Assembly (NCBI GenBank): GCA_015501595.1
Contig: JADNRX010000388.1
Location: 1-49,368 of the forward strand
DNA length: 49,368 nt
Direction of reading: 5' to 3'
Origin: Hymenopellis radicata
Taxonomy: Eukaryota > Basidiomycota > Agaricomycetes > Agaricales > Physalacriaceae
Part shown: positions 22,658-33,473 of the stretch, piece after piece
Layout of the letters: the number at the start of each line of letters is the position of its first letter
How positions within the stretch are numbered: the stretch's first letter is position 1
Position numbers and translations under genes: made by a program
Notes under the pieces: model-generated
Seen by the model: the letters and a program-made list of their open reading frames with translations, nothing else
What the model was told of the DNA's origin: nothing
Databases searched by the model: none

Positions 22658-24217
22658 ATGTCTCACAGTACTTCTCCCGACGTCGAGAAGAATGTCGACA
22701 CAATGGACTTGGTTCTCGCGTCCGGCCAGGAGACTCTGTCCTCTGCCTCTGTACACTCGTCCGACGCGTCTACAAAGGCATCCGAGGTCTCTGTCGACAA
22801 GGACCTCGAGCTCCCAAAAATCCAGTACCGTCTTCCTGCTAAGAATGGCCGGTCAAGCTTCATTCGATGGTTGAACCGTATGTGGTTTTTGACGACGTCG
22901 TTGAGGCGGAAGGCTGATTCTTGAGTTACAGACATCTTTTTCTCGGTCTACCGGAAGACGTTCACCGTGATCTTCTTTGCGAATCTTATAGCGTTCATTG
23001 TCATCGTTGCGCAACACGATGGCCGGCCGGCCGCGCCTGATGTCGGTAGCGCTGCTTCGGCAAATCTCATGGTCACGCTTCTCTTCCGTCAGGAAAATTT
23101 CGTGAACGTTGTCTACGAGATTGCAGTTGCCTGCCCACACTCCGCGCCAGTATGGCTTCGCGCTAAGCTCGCTAAAGTTTTCCATTACGGCGGTGCGCAC
23201 AGCGGGTCGGGCGTTGCCGCTGTTGTGTGGTATATCATGTACACTGCATGCACGACGAGAGACTACATCCAGTCCCCTAGTTCCGCAGGGCTCGCGAATG
23301 TCATCACGTCTTATGTCCTCGTCATCATGTTCTGCCTCATCCTCGCCGGCGCCCATCCCACCTTCCGGCGGATGTACCACGACTACTTTGAGGCCTTGCA
23401 CCGTTACTCTGGATGGGTTGCTTTGTGTACCTTCTGGGTTCACACCATCTTCGCGGGCAACGAATACCGCATGATGGAGTCCAACCCTCCGGTTTCCCTC
23501 GGCCGCTACCTCATCGGTACTCCCAACTTCTGGACCTTGTGCATTTCCACGAGCTGCACTGCTCTATCATGGGGTCGCCTCCGGCGTGTTCGTGTTTACC
23601 CCGAGCTTCTGTCAGACCATGCCATCCGGCTTCACTTCAAGTACCGCGACATGCCGCCCTTCTACGGCCTGAAGATTTCGAACAGGCCGCTTTTGGAGTG
23701 GCACGCGTTTGCGACTATCCCCGACGACGATGTTGACCACAAAGGTCGCAAGGGCTTCTCACTCGTCGTTTCCAACGCCGGTGATTGGACTAACCAGACG
23801 ATCAAGACCCCACCGACGAAACTGTGGGTGCGTGGGTATCCCCTCCATGGGCTGCTCTACACTTCGAAACTCTTCAAGAAGATCGTTGTCGTCGCCACCG
23901 GCTCAGGTATTGGACCTTGTCTCTCCCTCTTTTACGCCAACGCGACTCCTCGCCGCATCTTCTGGTCTACCCCGGCCCCAGAGACGACGTATGGAGACAA
24001 GATCATGAAGACGGTGTTGACGGCAGATCCGGAGGCTGTCATTTGGAACACCCGCACCCAAGGAAGACCAGACATGGTCGCGGTTGCCTATCAACTGGTT
24101 ATGGAGGCACAGGCTGAGGCCGTCTTCATCATTTCCAATCCCAAGCTGACGAGAAGGGTTGTCTTTGGGATGGAGAGTAGGGGCATTCCGGCGTATGGCG
24201 CTATCTTTGATTCGTAG
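22658..24217 (+). CDS. TmpL-like membrane NAD(P)H reductase, copy 2, intact
   Basis: Exons 22658-22877 and 22932-24217 give 501 residues. After a Ser/Asp-rich cytosolic N-terminus come hydrophobic helices starting VIFFANLIAFIVIV. Histidines occur in FHYGGAHSG (H158, H163) and in LHRYSGW...VHTIF (H230 and H244, 13 residues apart), the spacing used for haem ligation in ferric-reductase-type domains. The cytosolic part includes KLWVRGYPLHGLLY, then VVVATGSGIGP (about 397-402), a pyridine-nucleotide loop, and ends MESRGIPAYGAIFDS. The C-terminal half matches TmpL-type proteins, linked in Alternaria to intracellular redox balance, but the AMP-binding domain of TmpL is missing. It is a paralogue of the gene at 16027 with the same intron position and promoter box. 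Electron donor and acceptor are inferred, not shown. Confidence 0.85.
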
Positions 24218-26700
24218 ATCCTGCCAACGTTCTGGCAGGCACACATGGAAGGGATTGTAATTATCAAACTTGTATGAGTTCTTTGACAATCGAAATTTGA
24301 CCTTCTCGGACACTGATAGCCCCGCGTGTATGTGAGCAACGTGTTCTCATGGTTCCGCTTTGACGCCACACTTTCTATGCTGCAGTGATTTTTGACAAGT
24401 CGCTATTTCGATACAGAGTAGGACGTCCGTTATCTACAGCAATGTTCCTTAATCTTCAGAACGTACTGATTTCAAGTCATATCGCGCGTCCGACACGTCG
24501 GTATACGTGCTCAGTCAGAAGCGAGATGTCAGTCTTGCCGGGACACGTCAAATGCTAAGGGGCAAAAGGCTTAAGGCGCCGATGTCTTGGCACGACCCAC
24601 GAGCTTGACATGTGCTCTATTGGGTCCGCTTCGAGGAACTCTCAAGAGTCGAGTTCTAACTTCTCACACCCACATTGATTTCAAGGCACTGGCGTACGTA
24701 CAGTAAGAAACTGTAAATCCAAAAAACGTGCCGCCTGCATTTTCAGGTTTACACGAATCACGCTTGGCGTGGGTGTGGGTCCTCATTTGAACTACAGAGG
24801 GAATAAATAGACCGGACGTGGCGTCCAAAATGGACATGCCTCAAAGTTGGGCTCTTGGATGCACGAAGCGGGGCTTGAATCCAAAGTTAAGGACTTCGAT
24901 GGTACCAATTCGTACTGAAGTCCCCAGGAGCTCATTCTCAACGAATGTTCCTAATGGGTGAACCGCCTGAGACTGTGTAAAATGCACAAGCCCATGATTG
25001 CCGTCGGCGGGCATAGTAGATCGATGTTGAAGATGTGTTTCTCGCCTCTTGGGGTGAGAGCAATATGGGCGGGATAATGCGTTGGAAGAGACTTTAAATT
25101 CAAGTGAAGTCCATGTACGTCGGAAGTTTGATTTCCGTTGTCGCTCCAAGAACATCTAAGAAGGACACGATCGGAGTGCTAGGCAGTATTAATCGATTCT
25201 AGTAAGACTCTACAGGTTAAGATGTTAGGCCCCAGCTTACCCCAATCATCTCAGACGACAAAACTTGTATAGGCCATCCAGAAGAAATAGATCAGACGTT
25301 GATCCTGTAGGGAGTATTGCAAAACTTATCAGCGACCGCCGAACGGGGACAATATAGCCACGAGAAAGAAACTGACTGTTACTGCGCCCGCGCTATCGCT
25401 GTCAAGCAAAGTCGATCTCGGAAGTTACACCCAACGGAAAGGACCTGACAGTGTAGGAATCATTTTGCCCAATAACGCCGCAACTGAACTGGTTACGTGG
25501 TGTGAGAAATACCACTCACTTGTCCAGAAGGCCCGGGCGCAGATCTGTCAGGAACGAAAGTTGATAACACGACTCTCTTTGTGAAGAGGCGTTCCTAAAA
25601 ATGGCTCCACACAGTCATGAGAAGTTGTAAGTCAAATTCAAGTACCGCAACGAAGTTCATGACAGGTCTGAGTACAAAGTGCTGCGTCAGGAGTCCATAT
25701 TCCGCTTCGTATTCACCAAGACGCCAACTGATTGCGCCATTACTATTCAGGAGGTCGGCTTTGACGCGGACCTCTCATGTCATGTCCAACGTCGTGTAGG
25801 TATTGAAGCTGGAAGGGGGATATAGTGTGCTGCAGCCCAAAGAAATGCATTGCGACGTAAGGAGGTGGTCCTCTGGGAAGGGTCCGGGTGTAACTCCTTC
25901 ATCATCCATGACGGGAGACTGCCCGAGAGACAAGAATATGACTGACAGTGAGATGCACGGGGAGTGGGATGAAGGAGCAGATTTACCGGTAAGTCGTGTG
26001 CTGAAAATTCAGAGACGAGCGCGTCAATGTTGGCGGTTGTCAAATTCACTTCTTCTTCTGCGCAGTGCGAGTCTGTTAATGCCAAGTCCTTGTGTCAAAA
26101 TAACAAAGTTCGAGAATGACGCTTCATTCGGACGTAGATAGCAAGTTGTTTTCCGAGCGCCTATCATCCATGGTGCGAGTGGGTCTGGTTCATGTGCATG
26201 AGCTGCATATTTCTGGAAACGCCGTCGCCTTGCCAGTGGTGTAAGTCAGGTGTAAGTACAACACGATGAGCCTCTCGATTCGACACGTGAAATTCACAGA
26301 TGCACGGACAAACTGCAATGCGATTATATTTCTGAGTAAACACCAAAAGTGTAGACATGGCTCGCAGAGAAAAAGGGGTTCGCTCGTGTTTGCCACCGAA
26401 TAAGAAAGAGCGACGTTTGTAGCGGTCGCATTTATTCATCTGATGTCGTGAACGGCGGGATGACATTGAGATATCGAGATTGTAATGGTGGTGACGTTTT
26501 TCATCCCGCTTGTCGGGGTGAAAGTGGTCTAGGCAAGATTTGTTAGAGGTGAGATATCCTAGCGATGGTATGTAAGCTTCACCCACCGGTCAAGATACAG
26601 GCGCAACTCAGGACGCGGGTTACCTCTGTCTTCATACACCTCACCACCATCATCAAATTACGATTCGGCCTCAAATCGCTCGCCATTGCCCGGAAAAAGC
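24218..26700. other. Gene-poor region with decayed fragments
   Basis: At 25602 an ATG gives MAPHSHEKL and then a stop. Directly after, another frame reads FKYRNEVHDRSEYKVLRQES and continues IFRFVFTKTPTDCAITIQEV up to about 25796, clearly protein-like but unidentified; this looks like a dead gene. A minus frame at 24841-25155 contains HPLGTFVENELLGTSVRIGT, also anonymous. No complete gene is supportable. Confidence 0.4.
26275..26530. repeat. Outlying copy of the 37-41 kb repeat family
   Basis: Bases 26286-26395 (with GAAATTCACAGATGCACGGA, a GAGAAAAAGGGG block and CTCGTGTTTGCCA) match 40808-40935. Bases 26497-26530 (TTTTTCATCCCG...GATTTGTTAGAGG) match 40265-40315. The blocks occur in a different order from the main array, so this is a rearranged fragment. 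Confidence 0.6.
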
Positions 26701-26866
26701 CCTCTACTACTCCTAGAGGCAAATAAAAGCCTGCGAGCCAACTCTCGTAGCACAGACAAAAAGCCTACGAGCCAACTCTCGTAGCACAAAAAAAAGAGCC
26801 TCCTCGCGAGCACCATCAAGCAAAAAAAAGAGCCTCGAACATTCCGTTCCGAGCACCATCAAGCAC
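26701..26866. repeat. Chain of five stem-loop/A-run units
   Basis: Five consecutive units of roughly 28-37 bases each contain a short inverted repeat, and the first four end in an A-rich run. Examples are CCTCTA...TAGAGG, CTGCGAG...CTCGTAG, CTACGAG...CTCGTAG (perfect 7-bp arms), CTCGCGAG, and CTCG...CGAG. Most units start GCCT and have GCAC or AGCA after the stem. Adjacent units share long identical parts (GAGCCAACTCTCGTAGCACA in units 2 and 3; GAGCACCATCAAGCA in units 4 and 5). The minus strand has an open frame (26713-27180) across it, which I do not trust as a gene. Function unknown. Confidence 0.6.
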
Positions 26867-28254
26867 GGACGACGAGCCCTACTCTGCCCTTCTCCGTGGC
26901 CCACCTTCACCTCACAGTCCCGCCGCCGTGGTCCTGGCATGTGAACCGACGCACGCTCCCAGTCTAAAAAACCTTCGGCCCCCATCTCCGACAGCACAGC
27001 CACGTCACTCGGTCTACGCCCTTCGCACCTTTTTGGCCATGCGTTACGCGCGTCGCCATGGAATGGACCGACGGCTGCTAACTCGCGCCTATCAGGAGGC
27101 CACTGGACGGACGATAACAACTCTGCGACAAGCGCAAAGACATTTACTCCGCGCCCACCAACCCTACCCGCTGCGAGCATGCGCCGTCAATGGTCAGACG
27201 CGCTCCCACAATTTCGACAGGGCCGATGGTGGCTGTATCTTGGAGGTTGACGCCAGTAGTGCCCTTCCTCGGTATTTTGAAGTTGACAGCAGCACTTTCC
27301 CGGGTGCTCTGGTTCTGGACTCTCTATGCCGACGTCCCTCCCGCTGTGTCCCGCTGCTGTTTTTTCACTCCCAGGCATTTTCGCGGCATCTTCGATGACT
27401 GTCAGCCACGCTGGGTCGGCCTCCGGAGCTCGTCTCTTGCATTCTCTCGCCGATGGATTGATCAGTGCTATTACCATCCTCACATACCCGTATCACCCTC
27501 ATAAATACATACCATATTTGCTCAACTCTTCATGGCCCCAAGATCAAAACAGGCTCGTTGTCGTGAACACGGCGTAGTGTTAAGTTACAACCATGACCTT
27601 GATGATGATGTCCTTGAGAGCAAGTCTCACAGCTGCGAGCAAACTCCGTGAGGAGTCCTCGTATATTCTAGTTGCTGGTTTCCCTGCCCAGTCTGTGCAG
27701 TGAACACGCCCGAATATGAGACTTGCCCGGACATATTGGCCAAGTGCGCGTTATACAAGGCCGATTGAGCCAATCACATCCCACACGGGATGTATTGGCG
27801 GGCTCATACCAAGACTACGCGCTTGTGATGTTCAAGTAATCTTAATATTGAAGTCACTTCATATGAGCTATCAACTGGGGGTATGCGACCTACTTACGAG
27901 GATGTGATCAAAGCTGGCTTTGAGAGTCTGGCTCTGTTTGAGACCTATAGCAGATGGCCCAAAATTCGTTTCTTATGCTCTTGTATTTCTTCGGCGACTG
28001 ACTGTAGGTCAGTTTCGGAGCCTTGAGCTCCTGACTGTGCACCAGAGGCGCGCGGCGACCTTCTTAAAGGCGGAGATATCTCCGCGAGTACTTAGTGCAT
28101 GGCGTGAAAGCTGGAATTCGCCATTTATAATGCTTTCACACCCGGCCGTTCCTGATAGGGACCTTGTGCCGGTTTCTACCTACCTACCTACCTCTGGAAT
28201 TGACTTAGGTCGCATTCACTGCAATTGGACGGGGGTGTTTGTGCGTGGCGCAGG
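26867..28254. other. GC-richer spacer with overlapping anonymous frames
   Basis: Frames of 80-156 codons overlap on both strands between 26.9 and 27.6 kb, as expected for locally higher GC. None has a motif or intron pattern. A short CTAC/CCTA microsatellite lies at about 28178-28193. Confidence 0.35.
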
Positions 28255-28400
28255 GGTCTTGTGTGGAGGGTCGTATGATGTGCAGGTGGATTGGATTAGA
28301 CTGTCGTTGGGTTTTGTAACACTATAAGCCCGGAGTTGAATATCCAACGTCCAAAGCCCAAAATGTTTAGACCACATGCCAATGGAATTCACCACACGCG
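28255..28400. repeat. Second outlying copy of the 37-41 kb repeat family
   Basis: Matches 40677-40825: GTGGAGGGTCGTATG, TGTCGTTGGGTT, GGAGTTG.ATATCC, TTAGACCACA and GAATTCACCACACGC all occur in the same order. A related block also lies at 38690-38735. Confidence 0.6.
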
Positions 28401-28885
28401 CCGTTCCCATCATGCATGATAGAAAGCGCGCTGGCGTCCTACGTCTCCAGACTTTATTCAAGTGTTCCGTTGCGCAGTGTTGGATGACTGGGAATGTCCG
28501 ATGTGCATGCTACGCGAACGTAGTCTTGTGAGACGGTGTATTAGCCTTGCGAGAACAGCGATGATGGCAGGAGCGGAGACGCCGTACTTTGGGAGCAAGA
28601 ATGTACATGGAGGAAAGCACCAAAGCACAAGGAAAGTTGGTATCGGAACCGCGGCCCGAAGCCGAAACCAACAAACAGTCAAGCAACGCCGGTCAAGACT
28701 GATTTCTACGACTAAACGGCATTCTCCACTTTATCTTGTGCTTTATCTTTGGACAAGCTGCCTAGTCGCGCTGAATCGCAAATTGGGGATCGAAACACGT
28801 CTGTCTGCAAGCACGTTGAATACTACTACATTGAATGAATTTATAGCGGACCTTCACGGTGCACGTATCATCTTCCGCGATAGCG

Positions 28886-30741
28886 TTAATTAGACTTCCC
28901 GATGTGAATCCCCCGAATCACCGTCTGCACGTCTCTCAGCCGAAACTTCTTCTCACCCTCCGCCGGTGCCTTTCCCTTCCCTTTCACCTTCTTCGTCGGC
29001 CGGTTTCCAATAGAGTCGTCCTCGCTTTGCACCTCCCTCGGTCGCGCACGCGCCTTGTCCATTGGGCGGAACGAAATACCGGGGAGGGCTTCGTACAGAC
29101 ACCTAGCATCCTTCGCGGTAAGGCCCATGATCCCTTTCGCGTTATGCTTCTCAGTCGCGTCCGGTAATGGTAAATCCTCCGGCCATCCTGAAATCGCGAG
29201 ACGACGGTTCCTGAGCAGTTCGGGAAGAGTGCGCCAGGGAAGCTGGGGCTCGCCGAGGTTGGTGTAATGAATTGGGATATCGTGCTGGGCTGAATCCGAG
29301 TCCTACTTAGTAGTATGCGATTAAAGCAGTAGACGTGAATGTACCGAGTAGTTTCAAAAAGTGCTCTTTCAACTTGTGCAATATAACATCTTTGGAAAGA
29401 GGTGGTCTACGATGCTGATTGTATCCCGAAGGCATCTACTATATATGTCAGTTCTCGTCGCGCCACAAGGAGAATGTGAGTCCTTACTTGAGGTACGGCA
29501 GAGACCTGAGGATTGGGTAGCAGAATTGTAGATGTTGGTACCTGTTCAGGACTCGGGAACTACGAATAGAAACAATGGAGAAAGAAATCTTACAATGTCA
29601 TTCATCCCCTCGACAGGTGCCAGAGTTGTATCACCCGACTGAAGAACAATGAGCACATTGCTATCAGACTATGGAAGGTCTCAGATATGTTACATACCGC
29701 CGGAATTTGAACAACGTGAACCACAGAAACAACGGATTCGGCTTCAGGTAGCCTCCGACATTCGGCGCAATTTGAACATGCCTTGCAGTCTTCTATTCGT
29801 CGATTCCATGGGCAGTACACCGGACGTCGGAGAGGTTCCAGTAACGGTACATCCTGCGATTCCGGGTGTAGTAGAAGGTAGGCAGCGGCATAGCATTGTC
29901 GAAGCTTCAGTGGGCAATCATCCCACCGGGAGGCACGACAACTCTCGTACGATTAGTTATTGTACCATAACTAAAATTGGTCGTAATAACTAAAATTGAC
30001 CTGCAATTCGACGGAGTAGACTGACCGATAGCTAAAGATGGCAAAACTGGGCGCAATAACTGAAATAGGCAGTCCCGCGGCCGCCGCTTCTGGGAGGGGG
30101 TGTGTACGATTGGGGCGCATCCTGAGCGAACCTCTCTGACTTTAAGCTTGCAGCCGCGTGCGCGGCATAGTCCTCTGCCCGGTTAAGTTGGAGGTTTGGG
30201 ACGTCCGCGGACCACAGAATATGCCAGCAGCTATCAGGAGGCAATCCGCACGGTTTGCACCAGCCTACATAACAGCCAGCTAGGTAGGTCGCATCACACG
30301 GCCCACAGAAGCCCGAGGAGCGGGAGCTGTCCTCTCCGGGAAACATGTCTGGGCCAAGGTCTGGGCGGGCAGTGGCAGTGCAGTGTCAACCCTATCTCCC
30401 CGATTTCAGTTATTGGCCACATCACTGCCAGAATTAGTTATTACACTATAACTAATCATACGAGAGTTGTATATACTCTCCCACCGGAATTCACAACATG
30501 AATGAGTCGAGATATCCGATGATTGGGATGTGACATCGCAGAATGCCTCTACCGATGCAGCGATGTTGGTAGGATACATCGGTCCATCTTGTTCATCCCA
30601 GCGGCAGTCATGAGAGCAAGCCTCCCAGTATTTGTGTGGCGTCAGCTTCTGAGAAGACTGTTCCGACAAGAGCAGGCAAATGGCAGTAATCCACACTACG
30701 AGTCCGATATCCATCGAATCCCATTGGGAAGTAGGAACCAA
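28886..30741 (-). pseudogene. Unknown Cys-rich gene interrupted by a transposable element
   Basis: On the minus strand an upstream coding part (30741-30488; start may lie further upstream) ends ...STHSCCEFRW. After the element at 29930-30478 the same frame resumes DDCPLKLRQCYAAAYLLLHP and continues to a donor after 29698. Further exons follow without any frame break: 29638-29594, 29559-29488, 29435-29345 and 29289-28886 (stop). Removing the 549-bp element plus one 9-bp duplication leaves an uninterrupted reading frame of roughly 400 codons. The protein has a Cys cluster (CPWNRRIEDCKACSNCAECR) that could bind zinc and a Lys-rich tail (TKKVKGKGKAPAEGEKK). I do not recognise the family; similar uncharacterised proteins occur in Agaricomycetes. 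In-frame stops within the element truncate the product. Exons downstream of the insertion remain open, so disruption is recent. Confidence 0.7.
29930..30478. mobile_element. Non-autonomous inverted-repeat element with 9-bp duplication (MULE-type MITE)
   Basis: Terminal inverted repeats of about 50 bp start GAG and share ACAACTCTCGTA, GATTAGTTAT and ATAACTAA in register at both ends. The element is flanked by perfect direct repeats TCCCACCGG at 29921-29929 and 30479-30487. Motifs like AATAACTAAAATTG recur inside near both ends in opposite orientation, giving fold-back potential. It encodes no transposase. Nine-base duplications with long inverted repeats are typical of Mutator-like elements; the superfamily assignment is inference. 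Confidence 0.85.
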
Positions 30742-32187
30742 TTCGTGTTGATTCTCGCTCCGAACAACATGCTCTGCTTCTCTCCACTCAGATTCGGAGC
30801 ATGTTTCCAGAGTAAGATATAAATAGGCACGAGGGAAGCGAGTGTCTATTTATAGAACTCTGGACTTTTCTCGCGCCGAAATGAGGATCTTTTATCTTAT
30901 CTTTCCGCTATCTCTTATCTTATCAAAATGTCTTTCCGTTCCAAATGCGCCGGCCTGCTCGCGTCATGACCCTAACCCAGCACGGCCATCGACTCACCAC
31001 CAGCTAACAAAATCTTCTTACACATCTCTACTGTCTAAAGCCGTTTCATATTTCGCAGGTCGACCCCATGAACATCTACCTCCAAGCCGTCGATGACAAC
31101 AAGGTCGGCTATGGCGGACGTTAACTCAAGCCCATACTCATTCTTACAGCCGCCTTGGAAACGTCTGGTACAAGATGATAGCCAGTACCATGGAGCTCAC
31201 TGTCGCCGACGACTTCTGGTTGCCCGTACGCGAGGCGATTGTTTTAATTTGTTTGTAGTCTAGTCAGTCGCATTCCAGTCGTCACAGGCCAGCTGCCGTT
31301 GGTAACCTACGTGTCTCGGATCACAACATCCCAGAAGAGCACCCGAGAGGAAGACCAACCCAAGATCACCACCCCAGAGATGAGCCGACGGGACGCGACG
31401 TGTGACGGAGTAGTGTGTGGAGGAGTATTCGAGACGCGTGGTCCAGACATGCTCAGAGGTGACGGCGCCTCGGCGTACGCGTGCAGTGGTGCGTCGTCTT
31501 CATCTGGAAATGCCTTCTGGCTACGTAGAACTACGTAGCAGAGGGACTTCTACCATAGTTCTATTTTCTATATCCTCTACCAGGTGCTATAGCACGATAT
31601 AGAATCTTGACGGAAATGAGATGTTTCACGAGAATGATGGCAGGCACGGCGAACCGTCAGGAATCACGGATTTTAAGCGTGGGATAGCCATCATAGGTGC
31701 TATAGCACCCGTAGAGCAGTAGCGTCTTTTGCCTTCCGCCATCTCTCATGACAGGCAATGATGGACCAGGCGCACAGCCGCGCACGGATACCGGAACGAT
31801 CAGTCATTTTTTTTTGCGAAGTCCGTCAATCGGTTTTCTATAAGTACTCCAACACGCGGCATTACCTCGCGCACATCCGTCCACTACTCTTCGCTCAGTA
31901 CTCGACTATGGGGACTGGCATACACTCACACAGGCTGACGACCTGGAAGCTCGAGTCGAGCATCCTGATGCATGCGTACACACACTGCACGTTGATGGTG
32001 TTAGGCATGATTGGTGTGTTTGACTATCTCTCTCTCTTTGAGTTGTTATTCTTTGCTAACATTATTGTTTCGACCAGCCTTTCTCGCGATATTACTATAT
32101 TTACTTGCCTCACCACCCTATATAACTTACATTGCCCTCTGTATCCGACTCGTATTCATAATGTCAACTTGATTTTGCAACCTACTG
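30742..32187. other. Spacer with palindromes and coding fragments
   Basis: On the minus strand a TATA-like TTTATATC lies near 30820. On the plus strand VDPMNIYLQAVDDNKVGYGG (about 31062-31121) followed by RLGNVWYKMIASTMELTVAD after an intron-like gap (about 31151-31210) looks like an exon pair of an unidentified decayed gene. Short perfect palindromes cluster at 31516-31700 (CTACGTAGAACTACGTAG, GTGCTATAGCAC). A 153-codon plus frame at 31758-32219 is anonymous and runs into the element at 32190. Confidence 0.4.
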
Positions 32188-32189
32188 TA

Positions 32190-32444
32190 CAGTTTCATTC
32201 AATTCGTCAGGCCGTGTGACGTGTGACCGGCCTGACGAAAATTTGAATTCGTCGCGGGCGCCGCAGGTGCCGTGACATGCGAAAAATTTTCGTCATAATA
32301 CCCCCAATTTGGCCGACTTTAGAGCCATTTTTGGTGAAATTTGTTGGCCAGATTCGTCAGATTTCCGTGGGACCTGTGACTGGTGTGACAATTCGTCGAT
32401 TTCGGGTCCCTTGTGACCCGTGACCGACGAATTGAACGAAACTC
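32190..32444. mobile_element. 255-bp TA-flanked miniature inverted-repeat element
   Basis: The ends read CAGTTTCATTCAATTCGTC and, on the other strand, GAGTTTCGTTCAATTCGTC, with TA dinucleotides immediately outside (32188-32189 and 32445-32446). The interior repeats GTGAC/GTCAC motifs near both ends. No coding capacity. TA duplications point to Tc1/mariner-type mobilisation; this is inference. Confidence 0.7.
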
Positions 32445-32446
32445 TA

Positions 32447-33473
32447 CAGTATTTTCCGCTCTCTCCGTCTCGTACATGACTCGCCACTGCAACGTGACTA
32501 AGTACTGCCAGCATTCAGACAACAGACAACAGTATGGGGTGAAGGATCGCTTCTCTGAGCTGCTCGAATGGTTGCCATTCCCAGATGAGTCGGAGACATA
32601 GCACGATAGATCTATAGCATCGTAGGACTATAGTGCCGTAGGCCAGGCACAATGCACTACTGTAGAACTGGTGTTTCTATAGAGCTCTATGTAACGGGGG
32701 GTAACCTATGGGCACTATAGGCACTATCAGCCTACTGTAGAACTACATAGAGCATGAGCATTTTCCAGATGTTTCGAGCTGGTTATAACCCTACTAATTC
32801 TCCATACTTTTACCAGACGTCGAGCAGGCCATTGGGAACTCGCTTTGAGCTTGGACGGTATGCTCCATGTCCCTCCTTCTCCTACCGCTAAATAGTATCC
32901 CAGATACGTTGATGGATTTTGCCGACGCAGCGTTGGATGTTGTTTTCGTGACGCGTCCTTTTTCCATTTGACTTCGCGTCGGTGGGCACTTCGGACTTCT
33001 TTGGGCGGGATGTGGTTTATTGAAGGCTGACACGCTCAGCGGCCTACGTGGAGCCAGGACTGTCTCGAGCTCACCTTTTGGAACAGGTGTGCCATATACC
33101 ATGACCGACTCAAATCAGACTTTGTCTAAATCTTTCTGATAGGAGATTGTCCTGGTCAAGGTGTATACATGCATTCCGCATGCTTGACTCGATGTTGATA
33201 TTTTCTAGTTCTTATATGTAGTGTACTTACCTTAGTCTGCGCTACTACTGACGCTTCCTTAAGGTATATCATGGTGAGTCGCCCTTCTCGCCTCACTGAT
33301 CGCGCTAATCAGCGCGTGTAGTTTATAAAACAAGACGAGTCGTCGACACAACAACCTCTTCAGGCACGCACCTATAAGAATGAGAATGCCCGACAACACA
33401 GCACTCCCCTCAAGCGCAACCTCGACATCCTCAGGAATGCCCCCCGCCGCCGCAATTCTCAAGCACTCAAGTC
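32447..33473. other. Spacer
   Basis: A second cluster of CTATAG-type palindromes lies at 32598-32755 (including CTACTGTAGAACTACATAG). A minus frame at 32794-33102 (ELETVLAPRRPLSVSAFNKP...) is protein-like but anonymous. No complete gene. Confidence 0.35.

Noticed and set aside
22853..23443. 196-codon minus-strand ORF
   Set aside because: Antisense shadow of TmpL-like copy 2; an equivalent shadow exists opposite copy 1.
26701..26866. CRISPR-like or tRNA-like array
   Set aside because: Units are not identical repeats with unique spacers, the organism is eukaryotic, and no tRNA arms or TPsiC consensus can be found.
28462..28893. 143-codon plus-strand ORF downstream of the interrupted gene
   Set aside because: No recognisable motif or splice structure and overlaps the stop of the minus-strand gene.
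30032..30346. 104-codon minus-strand ORF inside the 549-bp element
   Set aside because: Not transposase-like, lacks motifs and sits wholly within the non-autonomous element; chance frame.
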